64,000 nucleotides of DNA from Macrobrachium rosenbergii (GCF_040412425.1 NC_089744.1:30775001-30839000); one strand, 5' to 3'. Counted from the stretch's first letter, positions 25,144-36,441 are shown. The notes: generated by a model from the sequence alone, not told the origin. Program-made: numbers and translations.

Positions 25144-26757
25144 ACACACAAACCTAACTAGGAAGGCATAGACCTTTCAGATGTTCATGTTTTACCATGT
25201 AAGGCATAGAATGAGAAGAATTGCTCTGTGCCTTTTTAAGGCAGTAAGGACATGTGTCAGAAAGACCAAACTGTATCATAGGGAAGAGTCGCATTTATTC
25301 CTTTCAGTCAGTTCTTCTTAAACTGAATTTAAGTAGAATGTAGCTTCCTTCCAGTAATGAACTAATGTATGACACCTTTAGGGACACTTGTAAGGTACAG
25401 GTATTAGGGATCAAGAGGTTTGAGTTGATTCTACATCTGCAGCTTTTGCAAGAAATATGGAGACTGAGGAATAGTAGACCATGTGGAAATCACCAAATAC
25501 ATGCTATATGTTATATTTGATGGGTCTGACATGTAGTCCTTGGATGTTTACTTGATTAATTGTAAGTTGTAACTGCTCCTAAAGAAGGCAATATCCCTCC
25601 TCATTCACCATGCTTATCCTCAAAGCATATTTTCCTCTCTTTATAAACACAATTTTTGGGGAGTTACTACCACCTATTTCGTATGAAAGGGGCAGGTTTA
25701 ACCTAAAATTATTTTATTTAGCCCTGTAAAAAAAAAAATTATCAACTTGCAAACAAGGATTAGGTCCATCATCATGACCTCTTGCAGTCTAAAGTACTTC
25801 TATTCCCTGATTGCATTCACTCTGGAGACCACCTGCCTTGCTTAAAATTTTGCCACATGGCAAGATGCATTTTTTCCTAAACAGCTGCTGAGGCAGCGGG
25901 TAAACTGGTGGGATATGTGTTAAAATAAAATGGAAATTTTTTAAACAAAATTCATTTTCCCAAGTACAAACCCTTCAGCTTGCACAGTATGTCCTCCCAA
26001 CCTCATATGTCTTGCAGTGATTCTGACAACACAAGAAAGACTATGCCTGACTGATAAGGAAGTTTTCTTTTGCATTCAGTGGAATGTATATGAGAATGCT
26101 GACTGCTTTTGAAAAAAAAATGTATGTCTTTTTAGTGAAAATAAAACTTCTTTCATTAATGAAGTATGACATAATAAGACAACTAGATCTGTAAATGGTC
26201 CATGAACTTTGGACTGTTTATACAGAAAACTCATGGAAAAGTTAACATCTTGCGTCTCATGTATTTTATTATCATTTGAAGTTAATAGTGCTGTTTACTT
26301 ACTCATAAAGGCTCTTATCCACTTTGAGGCATGCTATAGAAATCATGGAGAAGGGCTAATTTTTATGAAGTACAAGACAGTGATGATCCTTTTGCTTTAT
26401 TAATAATGTAGATTTGCAGATAAAAAATAGTCTTTAAATAGAATGTCAGTTTTGTAATTGACAGATTGTGTATAATGTCTTCATGTATGATAGGTAAGGT
26501 AGACCTCTTTTTGATACGTATGCTATTATGTTTTGGGTGAATCTGTCTTTGTTTTTGTTTCAACCTTGAATTCTTACCCTCTGTGTTGTGGCTGATTTCC
26601 TGTACTTATACAAAAAGAGTCACTTGGGGATTTATCCAAGTGTAACAAATTTTAGGGAAGTGTATGTTCAAATGTCTTGTATTTATATTTACAAAAAATT
26701 GTAAAAAGTTGAAAATTAGAAATATTCAGGTCTTAAAACAGTTCTTGTTCTTTACAG
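25144..26757 (+). other. IQSEC intron, no firm element
   Basis: 25920-25990 ('CCCAAGTACAAACCCTTCAGC') vaguely resembles the terminal wording of the DIRS-like element at 54731 ('ATACAAACCCTTGG'). This is too short to call. Nothing else was recognised. Confidence 0.45.
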
Positions 26758-26975
26758 GTACCAGAAGTAGTTAGAAAGCGGCAATATAGAGTGGGCTTAA
26801 ACTTATTCAATAAGAAGCCAGAGAAAGGTATTACCTATTTAATAGGTCGAGGTTTCTTAGAGAATTCTTCACAAGCAGTAGCAAAGTTCCTTCTAACTCG
26901 GAAAGGTCTCAGTAAACAGATGATTGGGGAATATCTGGGCAATCTCCAAAACAACTTCAATATGGCTGTGCTCGA
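26758..26975 (+). CDS. IQSEC: IQSEC exon: Sec7 domain, N-terminal half
   Basis: Acceptor CTTTACAG; donor CTCGA|GTGAGT. The peptide [20 protein letters not shown], then [20 protein letters not shown], then [20 protein letters not shown] is the first half of an Arf-GEF Sec7 domain, near-identical in pattern to vertebrate IQSEC proteins ([11 protein letters not shown] is family-specific). The Sec7 domain exchanges GDP for GTP on Arf GTPases, mainly Arf6 for this family, at the plasma membrane. It leaves after two bases; the next exon completes the Glu codon. Confidence 0.98.
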
Positions 26976-27180
26976 GTGAGTATCACATTTTTATTGTTTT
27001 TTGTTGTTTGTTTCAAACTTGTATTGTGATGACAGGTGAATGATTTCATGATTTTCAATTGTGAGTAATTTGGTCATTTAATTTATGCTGTAGCACTCAG
27101 TATAGGACATTTAATTTTTAAATATATCCATTTTATAGTTAATGAAAAGTAATATGTTTTGTTTTATCCAATATTAACAG

Positions 27181-27470
27181 GTGTTTTGCACAAGAAATTG
27201 ATTTGTCTGGAATGCAAGTAGATGTTGCCCTTAGAAAGTTCCAGACGCACTTCCGTATGCCAGGCGAGGCACAAAAAATTGAACGTCTTGTTCAGGTGTT
27301 TGCGCAGCGGTATTGCCAGTGTAATAGAGATATTGTTGCTAAGTTAAGAGATCCTGAAACCATATTCGTAATGGCATTTGCCATAATCATGTTGAACACT
27401 GACTTACATACAGCTTCAATGAAACAAGAGAAGAGAATGAAGCTTGAAGATTTCATAAAAAACCTGAGAG
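27181..27470 (+). CDS. IQSEC: IQSEC exon: Sec7 catalytic half
   Basis: Acceptor ATATTAACAG; donor GAGAG|GTAAGT. Reads CFAQEIDLSGMQVDVALRKF, then QTHFRMPGEAQKIERLVQVF, then FAIIMLNTDLHTASMKQEKR, MKLEDFIKNLRG. The catalytic glutamic finger (PGEAQKI) and the second conserved motif (LNTDLHTASMK) are intact, so the product should be an active Arf-GEF. It exits one base into a Gly codon, completed 11 kb downstream at 38465. Confidence 0.98.
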
Positions 27471-28290
27471 GTAAGTTGCTTTGGATCCTAAGAACATTAT
27501 TTAATTATCTGAAGTGAATTTTCATTTTATTTTCCATCCATAGCAAATATTACCATTGCTTTACAAAGGCTCTTCTTTATTTTTCTTAATCAATTCTGTG
27601 ATGTTTTCTAATAATGTATTTTATGGCATTAAACAATCTTAGTTTCTTTTTAGGAGTATAATGAAGATCTGAAATTATAATAATGAGCATGTTTGTGTTA
27701 CACAAGCATGGCATCCAACTATCTGTGATGTATGTGCCTGATACATTTTTTATGCAAGCAGATAGATCATAATTGTAGAAAGTGTGTATTGATGTATTAC
27801 AGGTTTCCCAATGCTTCAGTGTAATTATTGTTCATGTGTATTGACAGACTCTTGTGTAGGTTTTGAAGGTTTTTGAGAATATTCAGCATGGGTTATTTAC
27901 TGTGATAGTTATCATTCAGCCATTCCATGTTCTGAGGGTTTGGAATTGCATACCAGAGTCAGTTAGCACACCAGTGTGCCTTTTGGAACTTAGAAGAATA
28001 TTGCACTTTTAGGAATGCTTTAAACAATGATAAACTTTTAGAGTAACAGTTTTTAATAACACTTCTTGAAACAGTTTATATGAAGCATTAAAAAAAGGAT
28101 AATGGTGGTGAGGTCCCACTGAAGAGGTGCTCCCCATCAGTAGAATTGATCCCTCAAATTTCGAAATCCAGTTTGGAGTTTGTGTTAATTAGTTCACAGT
28201 AGATTACCTTACAGACCACTTAGTACCAACATATGCTCATGGCCCACTAGGTAAATGTAATAGTAGTTAATTGGAGGAAGGGTAATTAAT
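27471..28290 (+). other. start of the 11-kb IQSEC intron
   Basis: Donor GTAAGT at 27471. No element recognised before the foldback repeat at 28301. Confidence 0.5.
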
Positions 28291-28300
28291 AGTGAAGGGA

Positions 28301-28670
28301 ATGTTCTTTAAGGTCCACAATAATATATCTGATGGTAACAGTTGTAAAATTTTATAAAACTATATAAAAGCTTTTGAACCCTTCCCTGAGTTCATCTTCA
28401 CTTCAAATGTTTGAACTGAAGATGAATCCAGGGAAGGATTCGAAAGCTTTTATATAGTTTTATATAAAGTTTTAACTGAAGATGAACCCAGGGAAGGGTT
28501 CAAAAGCTTTTATATAGTGTTATAAAGTTTTAACTGAAGATGAACCAGGGAAGGGTTGGAAAGCTTTTATATAGTTTTATAAAGTTCTACAACTGTTACC
28601 ATCAGATACAGTATATTATTGTGGACCTTAAAGAACGTTACTTGTGGCCTGGTAACTGAAATTTTTACTC
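28301..28670. repeat. foldback element with unequal arms and 10-bp flanking duplication
   Basis: Left arm (GTTCTTTAAGGTCCACAATA ... CTGATGGTAACAGTTG ... AAAGCTTTTGAACCCTTCCC) is mirrored by a right arm ending ...GGGAAGGGTT..AAAGCTTTTATATAG ... CAACTGTTACCATCAG ... TATTGTGGACCTTAAAGAAC. The right arm holds three tandem copies of the TGAAGATGAACC-GGGAAGGGTT unit against one in the left arm. AGTGAAGGGA occurs at 28291-28300 and again at 28671-28680, consistent with a target duplication. Confidence 0.8.
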
Positions 28671-28789
28671 AGTGAAGGGAATTTCCTGCTATGTCACTAA
28701 CTCCAGCTGAGGACATGCTTTGCCTGTTGCTAGTTCAAGGCTGACTTTATGCTAAGTTAGTGATGTGCTATGTCACTCCACACAGAGCC

Positions 28790-28812
28790 TTCCCTCTATA
28801 TAAAAGCCACTC
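28790..28812 (+). promoter_or_regulatory. TATA-box-like site of unknown use
   Basis: CTCTATATAAAAGCC is a good TATA box match. AATAAA follows about 440 bp downstream (29243). This spacing could mark a solo LTR or decayed retroelement immediately left of the DIRS element, but no matching terminal repeat was found. Confidence 0.25.
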
Positions 28813-29267
28813 CTAGGAGGAAGAAAAGATCCAAACACCTTTTTTTGCCAAATTCCTTGCGTAGATCGTGTTGAGGTTACAAAGTTAGTAATTATTGTTA
28901 AAGTTATTTGTAACTCAGAACTTGGTTGAATAACTTGGTTGACTTCAGTCAGTTTTCTACCTGAGTGACTACTGAGCTTTTCCTAAGCAGTAGTTTATGC
29001 TGTTGTATGGAAATTTTAGAAATATACTAACTTATATTGCATGTTAGTAAACCATTTCCCTACAAGGACTTCCTCTCCTGTCCGGTATTCTGCTGATTAA
29101 GCATAAAGTAACTGCAGTGTCTAAAGAAAAGGAATATGCTCCCCCAGTAGGGCTGCCTGACTCACTTAGCCACTTCGCATGAGTTAGTTTGTATTAACGA
29201 TGCGCCTAACCCTCTGTGATTCTAGGAGAGGTAATTGTAAAGCAATAAATCCTTCAAGTTTCATATA

Positions 29268-29410
29268 AGCAACTTACCAAGTAATTACATAGCTAACATT
29301 TCTAATTCACGCAGCAACTTTTTTAAAATTCACGATAGCGCTTCTGTTTTGTGTAGGTTACAGGCCCCGTCCACTATCGGGGAACATGGGAAACACCCGG
29401 GCAGGTAAGC
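29268..29410 (+). repeat. left inverted terminal repeat of DIRS element 1
   Basis: Begins AGCAACTTACCAAGTAATTA and includes GCTTCTGTTTTGTGTAGGTT and CCACTATCGGGGAACA. The same words occur as reverse complements at 38213-38404. The outer edge is set by agreement with the internal complementary region and may be off by a few bases. Confidence 0.85.
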
Positions 29411-29612
29411 CAGTTTGTTTCTGCTGGCTCTGTTGCACCCATCGGCGCCATATGCAGCACCTTTTTTGATGGTTTATTCAGTTGTCTTTGCAGATTTTGG
29501 TGAAGTAAAATTACTTTGTTTTGGTAGCGAGCAAGCTTTGGATAGTTTACAGTATTAGCATTTTTTGTGATAGTTCCTAGTTTTTTGTAGTTCCCTAGTT
29601 TTTTGCTGAATT

Positions 29613-31013
29613 ATGTCTGATTCTAGCAATTCAAGTATTCTCTATTGCAGCGAAGGGTGTAAGACTAGTCTAACAAAGTTTTGTTATGATCCTCATTTGA
29701 TCTGTAGCAAATGTAGGGGACAAGAGTGTAGCATGGAGAAAACTTGTAGGGAGTGTTCCTCATGGGATATTAAACAATGGAAGATTTTGAAGTCTCACTT
29801 CTACAAATTAGAGAGAGTAAAGCGGCTTCTAGAGCCAAGAAGCGTTCCTTCAGTGTAGAATCTACACCCAAACCTAGTTCACAGGTTAGTCCTGTTGCTC
29901 TCCCTAGTACTCCTATTCCAACTGTTTCTCCTATTCCTTGCCATCCTACTATTCAGCCTCCTACTCCCGTGCCTGGCTTCCTTGCTTCCAACCCTGATGC
30001 CATTGCCAGTCGCAGATCCAGGTTTGATAAGAAAAAAACTTGGTAGTAAGGACATTGGCAGAGTTAGGAGAATCACTGACGATTATAATGGATAAAGTGT
30101 TTGCAGAAGAAGTGATGAGTGAGAGTGCAGTGCAAGGGTAGGAGGTGGATATCTGTCCTGACGGTTCTCCTAGACCAAGGTCACTTTCCTGCTCCCCTGT
30201 ACCTGGGAGAATACATACCGGAAGTCCAAGGGAGGCCATTGGGGTTTGCCCGTGGTTAGTTGTCCCCTCAGCCGCTCCTGTTGCACAATCCCAGGTGTCG
30301 GCAGACAGCCATTGTAAAGGTGTGTCTTTGGAGGTGTATCAATTATCTTCAAGCTCTTCCGACAACTATGGTGTGGACAGGAGGTGCCATAAACGGCACT
30401 TAGACTCTTCCCGACCACTTAAGCGCCCTTCTGAGGACTTTGGTCGCTGTTCAGATCCTTTTCCCATTAAGTGGTATAAGAAGTTTAGTACCAGTCCCCA
30501 GCCTTCTTGTAGTTACTTTGTGGACCTTTCTGTCCCTGCCACTGCCCATTAACATCCGCTCCCAAGACCTCGCAGGATGCCATCCTGTCCCTGGTCTCCT
30601 TAAGAGAGGAAGAGGTCATCCAAGAACCTGCACCTCCTTCGGTCTATGCGGCTTTGTTGTGGTATCTTGGCAAATTTTCCCACCTTTTTTGCCCCAGCTG
30701 CCCTGGTCTCTCCTGCTTCGACTTTTTTTTATCAGGAATCAACCGGATGAAAGGGCAAGGCTCCCCAAGATGGCACTGTCTTCGTCATCTAGGAAGTCCT
30801 TCAAGGAGATGGGGGACTGGCTTTCAGCCAAAAGGGAGCAAGGCAAAGCGTCTTTTGCCTTTCCTCCCTCTCGCTTAATACGCAGGAGGCACTTACCTTA
30901 TGTGACCGGTGAAGCTCTTCTTTGGGAGTCGCTGCCTAATCCCAAGGTGACTTCGTTGGTCTCATCGGCTTTTCTTGCCATTCTGCATTCTTGTCGGCAA
31001 AGGTAATGTTTTC
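29613..31013 (+). pseudogene. DIRS element 1 gag-like ORF1, broken
   Basis: ATG at 29613 opens MSDSSNSSILYCSEGCKTSL and a Cys-rich module, CSKCRGQECSMEKTCRECSSW (about 29710-29765), closely parallel to the Cys module at the start of element 2's ORF1. Frames then shift into a Pro/Ser-rich stretch (29870-30010) and, near the end, FPPSRLIRRRHLPYVTGEAL (about 30860-30915). The whole run is split over three frames and is therefore non-functional. Confidence 0.7.
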
Positions 31014-31619
31014 TTCTGGGGAACTAGACCATCTAATATTTTGAAGGTTTTCAAAGTCCTTAGTTTTCTCGACTGGATGGTGGACGCTCTGGCTAAGAAA
31101 ATAGAGGACTACCAGGACCTAGCGTAAGATATCGCCTTGGACTGGTTTGGGGTTTTGTCCTGTGCCGACAAATCAATTAGAGATAGCTCCCTAGAGCTTT
31201 TCACTCTCTGTACCCTGGGTGTTCTGAAGAAGAGAGAGCTCCTTCACTTCTAAGGGAGTCACCCAAACTCGGAAGTTGGCCCTGTTGTTCTCGCCTTTGG
31301 ACCAGCATCACCTCTTCCCTCAGGACACTGAAGGGAATTGCATTGGATCTACAGAAAAATCCACACAAGATTTTTTGACCCAGTCACCTTAGCATCCCAA
31401 AGATTCATCTGCTTTTCAAGCGAGGACGACCTCACCCCTCCTGCAGGAGCCCTTTTGTGGCGGGTAGACCTAGAACATAGTTCAGGACATGTGCTAATGT
31501 CAGATTCATGGCCAAGTCAGTCAAGAAGAGCTCTGTCAAGACAGTGCCTAGAAAGTGAGAAGGAAGTCCTTCTTGCACCTATAGAAACCAGACTTCTGGA
31601 ATTTTGATAAAAGTGGCTG

Positions 31620-32400
31620 ATAGGAGGAGTGGAGCCTTGGATCGTCAAAGTTTTGAAGGAGGGCTACGTCATCCTGTTCCTGGAGAGCCTCCCATTAGTC
31701 ACTTCTCCCATCACATTGACAGCATATTTGATAGGCTCCAAGAGACATTCGGCCCTTCTGGAAGAAGTCTCCTCTGTCTTCCAGAAGAGGGCCTTAGAGG
31801 AAGTCGAGAACACCAGCATCAGGGCGTTTTTACAACCAACTCTTTGTGGTACCAAAAGCATCAGGGGGCTGCAGACCAGTTCTTGATGTGAGCCCCCTCA
31901 ATCACTTTGTCCTGAAGACAAAATTCAAAATGGAAACAAGCCATTCAGTCCTTTCATCCATCCACCAGGGCAACTGGATGATAACCTTAGGTTTGCAGGA
32001 AGCATACTTCCACGTGATTCATCCTGCTTCCAGGATATATCTAAGGTTCATCTTCAGGACAAGTTATATCAGTTTCAGGCCCTTTGCTTCGACCTTTCTA
32101 TGGCCCCTTGAGTGTTTACTCGAGTCCTCGCTCTCCTCTGGAAATGGCTCCACTTAATTGGGATCAATGTCAGCTTTTATCTAGATGACTGGCTACTTCG
32201 ATCCCCGTCAAAGGAAAAGTGCATGATGGACTTACACAAGATTCTTCTTAGCCAGGAATTGGGCCATCTTATCAACCTCCAGAAGTCCCAGTTGAACCTG
32301 TCACAAGAGATCCTCATCAGTGGTGAGCCTACTGGGGACTCTGGCAACCATAGAGATGTTTGTCAGGTTAGGCAGACTTCACATTAGAGTTCTCCAGTTC
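31620..32400 (+). pseudogene. DIRS element 1 reverse transcriptase, broken
   Basis: Visible RT blocks: LKEGYVILFLESLP (31650-31690), KASGGCRPVLDVSPLN (about 31855-31905), METSHSVLSSI, AYFHVIHPASRIYLRF and FYLDDWLL (32175-32198) with the catalytic YLDD. In the preceding block the usual catalytic Asp is replaced: the frame reads ITLGLQEAYF where DIRS RTs have a D before L-x-D/E-AYF. Several frameshifts are present. Confidence 0.8.
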
Positions 32401-32613
32401 TTTCTGAAGGCCAACTGGGACAGGAAAACACAGCTGGACACCCATGTGCTTCTTATCACCTCTGAGATCGAATCAGACCTGCAGTGGTGGCTGTCAAAAG
32501 AAAGACTGTCAGAAGGGAAGTCCCTTTAACTTGAGCCCCGACCTAGACTTTTATTCAGATGCCTCAGACATAGGCTGGGGAGCCCTACTTGGGAATCAGA
32601 AAGTATCCAGGTA

Positions 32614-34090
32614 CTGCTCTACTTACGATGGGGTTAGGTTCCAAAAAACCCATCGCTTGTTGAAAAAATTGATCTCGAATATGGCCTAGCCTGCACCAGG
32701 GTAATCAGTACCATCTGTACATATATGGTAGCCTAGCCTACACTACACAGTATTCTCTATACATAAATGGTATAGTAATTATTAGTGTCAGCTAATTTTG
32801 CAGGTTCAATGCAGATTGACTTAAGATAATTCAGTATAAAGAGAAATTGAATAACAAACAAGGCTTAGCCTATGCTGTGGTATGTCGTATAGGCTACATA
32901 TACGGTAGCCTAACCTACATTATACTGAACTCTATTCACATATTAACAGTATTATACAAACATCAACATAACGAATGTGCATCTTTTTCATGGACCTTTT
33001 AAAAAGTTATGCTTTACTACATTGTATCAAATTGCGTATATTCTCATATTGCTTTTGTATTATAAATTGCGATCAATGTTTTGTTTTGGGAATCGATCAT
33101 GCTGTGTTTATTTCGCGCATTTAACTCAGTTCAGAGCACTTTTCTTGCTTCTAGTTAGCGTAAATGAATATAGATACTTTATTTAGTTGGGACAAGGATA
33201 TTTTTCGTTATATGAAGTTTTTTAAGTTGAAATATAACTTAAGTACGTCTCGTTGTGAAATTAATATAGCTATTTTTTTCGTTAATACATGACGTTCGCA
33301 GGAATCGCAGCTGGCAATTTTGGGGGCATGTTTGTTTTGTGTAAAAACAAAAATCAAGATTCCGTTCGCTATTTCTCTTGATTTCATCATAATACGAGCT
33401 TTACGTATTTATCTTTTATCTGCGTGAAAACAGACGCAGTTTGTATTCTTTCATGCCCAGTAGTTTTGATTAAAATACATTCTCTCCAATTTTATTTACG
33501 GTCGTTTCATCCATGTTGCTGATGCACGATAATTTATAGTCATTAGCAGCTTGAACATTGTTTTCTTGTTTTCTCAGCTTTAGCTACAACTTGCAGCTTA
33601 AAGTTACTGTAGCAGTATATTTCCTTGCCGATCTTTTCTCCAAAGCAAATAAGGGTATAGTGTAAAAAATATATCAGTCCTATTGTACAGTACTTAACGT
33701 CATTTGTAACATAACTACAGTAATTGTTTAACCGTATGATGGTTGAAATACAAGCAAAACAGTTGTTATCCGATACGATTATTAGCAAAACAACAGTTTC
33801 CCATTCGGTTGTTTATGGCTGTATGCATTTACGCAAGAGTATAACATTACTAAGAATACTTTTATCATTCTCTTTTACTTTTTTAACTAGCAGATGGAGT
33901 AAAGAGAAGGAGGAAAAGAAGTTGGTCTATTGTAAGTTGGTCTCTCTCGCTGCCTGATTGTACGCTGCTGCCTGCGCCTGTACAAAATCTAAAAATATTT
34001 CCTAAATATTTTCATATCGGTATTAATTGTTAACCCCATCGTAAACTCGAAATATCGTAAGTCGAATTATCGTAACTCGAGCACTACCTG
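32614..34090. mobile_element. TA-flanked DNA transposon nested in DIRS element 1 (Tigger/pogo-like MITE)
   Basis: Right end, reverse complemented, reads CAGGTAGTGCTCGAGTTACG; left end reads (CAGGTA)CTGCTCTACTTACGATGGGG. Both ends continue with TTACGATGGGGTTA. TA occurs at 32612-32613 and 34091-34092. Removing the insert restores an uninterrupted RNase H frame. The left edge could instead be 32608 because CAGGTA there is either host or element. No transposase frame is visible in 1.48 kb; internal sequence is AT-rich. Confidence 0.8.
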
Positions 34091-34525
34091 TACATGGACC
34101 CCGATGAGCAAAGCCTACATATAAACTTAAGAGAACTGAAAGCAGTTCAGCTAGGCCTTCAGAGTTTCTCGCCCATGGTCCACAACAAGATGATAGTGGT
34201 ACATGCGGACAATACCACAGCCTTAGCGTATATCCACAAACAAGGCGGCACTTGTTCCTTTTCTCTCTGCCAGCAGCAAGAGAGCTACTCATATAGGCAG
34301 ATCAAAAGTGAGTGACTCTGGTCACACGATTTATCCAGGCAGACGAGCTAAGCCATCAGAACCAGGTCCTTCCCACCGAGTGGACCCTGGATCCCCTGGT
34401 TTGTGTAGGCCTTTGGAAACTGTGGAGCAGGCTGATGATAGACCTGTTTGCCACTTCCAAGAACCATCTCCTTCTGCTATTTTGCTCTCCAACCCCAGAT
34501 CCTCTTGCAGGGCAACAGATGCCAT

Positions 34526-34594
34526 CCGGCGCTGAACAACCCTGATGGGTTCCAGCGCTTGGTCTTCAAGACCTAAATTTCATAATCAATCAAT
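34526..34594 (+). mobile_element. short SINE-like/LINE-tail insertion with 13-bp target duplication
   Basis: CAACAGATGCCAT is present at 34513-34525 and at 34595-34607, flanking about 69 bp: GGCGCTGAACAACCCTGATG, GGTTCCAGCGCTTGG, the perfect hairpin GGTCTTCAAGACC, and a tail of TAAATTTCATAATCAATCAA type. A duplicated target plus a simple-repeat tail means target-primed insertion of a 5'-truncated or very short retroposon. Its removal restores the DIRS frame reading TDAMLQDWSTLDLYAFP. Confidence 0.88.
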
Positions 34595-36024
34595 CAACAG
34601 ATGCCATGCTGCAAGATTGGTCCACTCTGGATCTGTACGCCTTTCCACTCTTCAGCTTGGTCAGGGAGGTGTTGAACAAGTTCAACAAGTTTTGATTATA
34701 TCAGACCACAACTCATAGCCCCATTTTGGCCCCTGAGGGAGTGGTTCCTGGACCTTCTTCGGCTATTGGTAGATTGCCTAAGACTCCTTCCCAAAAAACC
34801 GTCTTTACTTCCGAAGACACCACCAAGGGTTGTCCGCTCTTGCCCTGACAGGCTTCAGACTGTCCGCAAGCTTATCAGAGCAAAAGGGTTTTCAAGAGGA
34901 GCTGCAGAGGCTATTGCACGATGCAGGCAAAAATCTTCTAGTCTCATCTACCAGGCCAAGTGGGCAGTCTTCCATCAGTGGTGCCACAGCCACAAGTGTC
35001 TCTCCTTCTGAGACCTCTGTAATGCAGATTGCTGATATCCTACTTTATATGAGAAACTCTAGGCATTTGTCTTCCTCCACCATTAAGGGGTATCGAGTAT
35101 GCTTAGCTCAGTATTTGAACATAGAGGTCTGGATCTTACGTTGAATTCAGATATTAACGACCTTCTGAAGTCCTTCGACACAACGAAGCAGAAAAAGGAC
35201 AATTTGGTCTCCTGGAATCTAGATGTGGTCCTGAAATGGCTACCAGTTCAGCTTTTGAACCCCTTTTTTCTGCTTCCCTTAGGAATCTCACTTGCAAGAC
35301 ACTTCCTCTTTGCGTTAGCCACTGCTAAACGTATTAGTGAAATCCAAGCCATAGATAACAGGGTAGGTTTTCCCAAGGGGATGCGATCTGCTCCTTCACC
35401 CTAGGCTTTTTGGCCAAGAATGAGGACTCATCCAAGCCCTGGCTTTGTTATTTTATTGTTGAGAATTTAATGGATGTTCTCAGCCATGACGAAGAAGAGA
35501 GAGAAGCTTGTCCAGTCAGAGCTCTTAGATACTATCTGAATAGGACAGAAAAAAATCAGGGGTCCATCCAGTAACCTCTGGTGTTTGGTTAAGAATATTC
35601 TTGCCCTCTCTCTAAGAATGCCTTGTTCTTCCTGTGAGATTTGATTTCAGAGGCACATTCCCAGGTCCAGGAGGATGTTTTACCAAATTTTAAAGTGAAA
35701 GCTCATGATATTAGAGTAGTATCGACCTCTTTGACTTTCAGGCATAATATGTCCCTGACTTCCATTATTCAGTTGACCTACTGGAAGTGGAGGTCTGTTT
35801 TCTCCTCCCACTACAGTAATACCCCGAACTTGCGCGATTCGAGTTGCACAAATTCACTGACACACAAATTTTTCTTTGGAACCTAACTAATTGTCATACA
35901 CAAGTTTTTCACAGACACGCGAACACTGAGAAACCCTGCAAAAGTGTACAAGTTTAATTTTTTATGTAATTTATAAGTTTTCAAGCTTTTATGCATAAAT
36001 AACATTAAATATTAAAAGTAATAA

Positions 36025-36027
<3 letters not shown>

Positions 36028-36094
<67 letters not shown>
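36028..36094. repeat. (CT)n microsatellite
   Basis: About 33 CT units inside the nested DNA element. Confidence 0.97.
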
Positions 36095-36097
<3 letters not shown>

Positions 36098-36349
36098 CAC
36101 TTAGATGAGAGAATTTTTATGGTACATGTATACAGGTCTGTTTATTTGTTTTGTATGATAGATAAATTTTTTACCTAATAAGTACTAATTTTCAAATAAT
36201 AATAATAATATAACTGTAATTACAAAATTCGCATTATTTTAAACAAGCAAATTCTTCTCCTCATCTTTTGTAAGAAACTCGAAGGCAAAAGCTTTCATAC
36301 ATGTCATTTAACATGACAAGAAGGGGAATGTTGCAGATTAAGGGTCAAA

Positions 36350-36353
<4 letters not shown>

Positions 36354-36438
<85 letters not shown>
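36354..36438. repeat. (CT)n microsatellite
   Basis: About 42 CT units inside the nested DNA element. Confidence 0.97.

Positions 36439-36441
<3 letters not shown>

Larger units (their letters stand above)
32520..34600 (+). pseudogene. DIRS element 1 RNase H region, split by an insertion
   Basis: DFYSDASDIGWGALLGNQKVS (32546-32607) is the first RNase H block with its Asp. The block continues at 34094 with MDPDEQSLHINLRELKAVQL (catalytic Glu) and VVHADNTTALAYIHKQGG (catalytic Asp), after the inserted element 32614-34090. Then a connection region with LPTEWTLDPLVC and MIDLFATSKNH leads to the SINE-like insertion at about 34526. Confidence 0.8.
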
